NCBI GenBank assembly: GCA_002308775.1
Contig: DBVT01000123.1
Span: 3,408-9,252, forward strand
Source: Mageeibacillus sp. UBA1257
Lineage (GTDB): Bacteria > Bacillota > Clostridia > UBA1212 > UBA1257
Direction: 5' to 3'
Length of the DNA: 5,845 bases
The notes under the pieces were generated by a model. That model ran no database searches. It had not been told where the DNA came from and saw only the letters and a list, made by a program, of their open reading frames with translations. Positions 3,627 through 5,845 of the stretch are shown one piece after another (the stretch's first letter is position 1; the number at the start of each line of letters is the position of its first letter). A program made the position numbers and the translations under genes.

Positions 3627-5845
3627 ATTTCTGTCAAAACTGAAAAAACTTCTTAAGGACAGGCATTTTTACCTGGTCCTTCTTGTGCTGGTCGTGCTTA
3701 CCGCGGTAGTCGTGCGACTGTATATCCTCCAAATAGTTGAAGGAGAAACACACGAGGACGAGGCGACCGTTAACTCCCTTGTGGCGGTCAAAATAGAGAC
3801 ACCGAGGGGAAACATTTACGACAGAAACGGCGTGCTTCTCGCGACAACATATACGGAATACGATGTTAAAATGACTTACGTTGCAACGCCTCAGGCAGAG
3901 CGCGACAGGATGTATCTCGAACTTATAAACCTCCTCGAGGAAAACGGTGAAAGCCACATAAAAAGCATCAGCATGTACCTTTCGTCTCCCGACACATGGA
4001 GCAGATCGCTCGAAGAGGACGAGAGCAAAAGAAGCCGCTGGATCAACGAATTCGCGATCAAAAAATCTGACAGAGACGATATTAAAACTGCCCGCGACGC
4101 TTTCGATTATCTGAAAGACAGAGTTCTCGAAATAGGAAAAGAGTACACGGATGAAGAGGCTTTTAAGATCATGGAGATCAGGTACGAGACGTACAGATAC
4201 GGTCTCAGCTCTCTTTCGCCTATGACGATCGCGGAGGGCATTTCCGAGGAGACGATGTCTCAGATCGAAGCGCGCCACATCGAATTTGCCGGCATCACGA
4301 CCACTCCTGTGTACAAAAGGCAGTATGTCAATGCGGAACACGTCGGAAATATCATCGGTTATGTAAGAGCGATAAGCAACGAAGAATACGAGGAAATGAA
4401 GTCCGAAGGCTATTCTTTCGATGATATCGTAGGTAAAACGGGCATCGAAAAAGCAGAAGAAAAGACTCTTGCCGGCACAAAGGGAGCGCGCTATGTTTAC
4501 TACGACAAAGCCACCTCGACTGTAAAAGAGTACTCCCGGACCGATCCCGTTCCCGGCAACGATATACACCTTACGATCGACGTAAACCTTCAGAAGATCG
4601 CATACGAAGCGCTTGAAGAATCGATCAAAAAGATCGCTTCCGAAAAAGACGGCATTTCGAATTTCGGTGACGCGAACGCCGGAGCCGTGATAGTTGAAAA
4701 TGTTAAAACGGGCGAGATCCTCTCGATGGTCAGCTATCCGACATACGATATAAATCTGTTCATCAGTTCTCCTGACGATCCGGACGCGCAGAAGGCGATA
4801 CTCGATCTTTTCGCGAGCAAGGACGCTCCGACGGTCAACAGAGCGACGCAGGGACTGTATGCTATAGGTTCCACTTTTAAGCCTGTCGTGGCGAGCGCCG
4901 CGCTCGAAAAAGGCGTGATAAATATAGATACAAAATATATGTGCGAAGGTTCTGTCATAATTGCGAACAGACTTCACAACTGTCTGCGTGCGCACGGAGA
5001 GATCAATGTTGTAACGGCTATCAGACAGTCGTGCAACGTATTCTTCCAGAGAGCAGCGATCGCAACGGGCATAAACACACTTGATACATGGACAGAGGCT
5101 TACGGTCTCGGTTCGGCAACAGGCATAGAGATAGCCGAAGCGATAGGCAACAGAAGCAATCCCGAAACGATGAGACTCAAGGAAGAAGACGAGAGCCACA
5201 TCTGGACAGATTCCGATACTGCTCAGTCAGCTATCGGACAGCTTTATACGCTTTTTACTCCGATACAGCTCGTTAATTACACGAGTGCTCTCGCAAACGG
5301 AGGATACCTCAACACGCCTTACCTCGTCGACACAGTCGTTTCACAGGACGGCCGCATAGTCCTCGACAAGCAGCCTGAGCGCACAAAGATCTCCCTCCGC
5401 CCTGCAACTCTCGATATCATCCGACAGGGAATGTGCGAAATGATCAACAACAACGATGTCGCCCAGGTCGAAATGAAAGCTTTTCCGAAGAATTATGTCG
5501 CAGGGAAAACAGGAACACCTGAGACAGGTTACGAAGCATACGGACAGAGCTCCAACTCGGTGTTCATCTGTTACGCTCCCGCAGACGATCCGGAGATAGC
5601 TATTTCCGTCGTCATCGAAAGAGGAGCATGGGGAACTAACGCGATCGCAACTGCCGCGAGGATACTCGAAGCGTATTTTTCAGAGGACATTTCGGGCAAC
5701 AGCGAACATGCAAGAGACGAAGGACTCATCATCGGACCGGAGTTCAGAGACCTCAGAAGACTTTGGGATATATCTGAAAAAGAAGAAGCGGAAAGACAGG
5801 CTCAGAAACTCGCCGAACAGCAGGCAGCCGAAAAGGCGAGACTGG
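3613..5845 (+). CDS. mrdA: Penicillin-binding protein 2, elongation-specific transpeptidase (3' end outside window)
   Basis: The frame stays open from ATG 3613 to the window edge: 744 full codons and no stop. It is a class B PBP, which cross-links peptidoglycan with the RodA/MreBCD complex during side-wall growth. A basic N-terminus (1-19) precedes one membrane anchor (about 20-42). The dimerization/pedestal domain begins with TPRGNIYDRNGVLLA (63-77) and includes a long, charged helical stretch (about 95-200) and IVGKTGIEK (272-280). The transpeptidase domain starts near 315. It has STFK (420-423, catalytic S420 and K423), SCN (473-475) and KTGT (632-635), all intact. The enzymatic domain ends near residue 692 with IERGAWGTNAIATAARILEAYF. 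A charged tail follows (about 693-744 and beyond), ending in E/K/Q/A-rich helix-like sequence. The E. coli protein is 633 residues, so this one is longer both before the active site and after the domain. Linkage to mreD argues for PBP2 rather than the division enzyme FtsI. Whether the symbol should be mrdA or pbpA is convention. Confidence 0.96.
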   Translation, partial: MKDEGFLSKLKKLLKDRHFYLVLLVLVVLTAVVVRLYILQIVEGETHEDEATVNSLVAVKIETPRGNIYDRNGVLLATTYTEYDVKMTYVATPQAERDRMYLELINLLEENGESHIKSISMYLSSPDTWSRSLEEDESKRSRWINEFAIKKSDRDDIKTARDAFDYLKDRVLEIGKEYTDEEAFKIMEIRYETYRYGLSSLSPMTIAEGISEETMSQIEARHIEFAGITTTPVYKRQYVNAEHVGNIIGYVRAISNEEYEEMKSEGYSFDDIVGKTGIEKAEEKTLAGTKGARYVYYDKATSTVKEYSRTDPVPGNDIHLTIDVNLQKIAYEALEESIKKIASEKDGISNFGDANAGAVIVENVKTGEILSMVSYPTYDINLFISSPDDPDAQKAILDLFASKDAPTVNRATQGLYAIGSTFKPVVASAALEKGVINIDTKYMCEGSVIIANRLHNCLRAHGEINVVTAIRQSCNVFFQRAAIATGINTLDTWTEAYGLGSATGIEIAEAIGNRSNPETMRLKEEDESHIWTDSDTAQSAIGQLYTLFTPIQLVNYTSALANGGYLNTPYLVDTVVSQDGRIVLDKQPERTKISLRPATLDIIRQGMCEMINNNDVAQVEMKAFPKNYVAGKTGTPETGYEAYGQSSNSVFICYAPADDPEIAISVVIERGAWGTNAIATAARILEAYFSEDISGNSEHARDEGLIIGPEFRDLRRLWDISEKEEAERQAQKLAEQQAAEKARL

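Noticed and set aside
3634..5199. 521-codon open frame on the minus strand opposite the PBP2 gene
   Set aside because: It is the exact codon-register complement of an intact PBP2 gene, starts at GTG, has no recognisable domain and a composition rich in R, F, V, S and Y typical of antisense shadows. The lack of TTA/CTA/TCA codons in the sense gene explains it.
5088..5276. 62-codon plus-strand frame inside the PBP2 gene
   Set aside because: Out-of-frame, R/S/D-rich, and lies wholly within the transpeptidase domain coding sequence.
1..5845. CRISPR array, insertion sequence, tRNA/rRNA gene, toxin-antitoxin or defence system
   Set aside because: No spaced repeats, terminal inverted repeats, transposase motifs, cloverleaf sequence or unassigned gene were seen; nearly all of 241-5845 is accounted for by conserved housekeeping genes.

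Overview
This window holds a tightly packed, co-directional cell-shape and wall-elongation operon: radC, mreB, mreC, mreD and the 5' part of a PBP2 gene (mrdA/pbpA type). All genes are on the + strand. The organism is most likely a Gram-positive Bacillota member, probably Clostridia/Eubacteriales. The reasons are the radC-mreBCD order familiar from Bacillota, the long clostridial-style PBP2 immediately after mreD, purine-rich Shine-Dalgarno sequences, heavy use of AGA/AGG for Arg and ATA for Ile, and a moderate GC content inside genes. The genus cannot be named from the sequence alone.

Layout: bases 1-240 are visibly AT- and T-rich. They hold the tail of an open frame with a TPR-like start (2-151), a perfect 10-bp palindrome followed by a T-run (123-140), a consensus TATAAT box (154-159) that probably drives the operon, and a leader of about 75 bases. 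radC (241-990) encodes a complete JAMM/MPN-type RadC. mreB (994-2001) starts 3 bases after radC and has all expected actin-fold nucleotide-binding motifs. mreC (2022-2879) starts with TTG behind a poor ribosome-binding site and encodes a membrane-anchored coiled-coil scaffold. A 48-base spacer with a small inverted repeat precedes mreD (2928-3623, multi-pass membrane protein; a second start at 3066 is plausible). The PBP2 gene (3613 to beyond 5845) overlaps the end of mreD by 11 bases within a 7-bp tandem repeat. It is intact through the SxxK, SxN and KTG motifs and runs off the window inside a charged C-terminal tail.

Together MreB (cytoplasmic filaments), MreC (extracytoplasmic scaffold and PBP2 activator), MreD (membrane partner) and PBP2 (transpeptidase) form the core of the elongasome or Rod complex; RodA, its usual glycosyltransferase partner, is not in this window. 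RadC is a habitual neighbour with no established role in cell shape.

I found no mobile element, CRISPR array, RNA gene or defence system, and no evidence of a previously undescribed system. The points worth a second look are small-scale: start-site choices, the repeat at the mreD/PBP2 junction, the upstream TPR-like remnant and the PBP2 tail.
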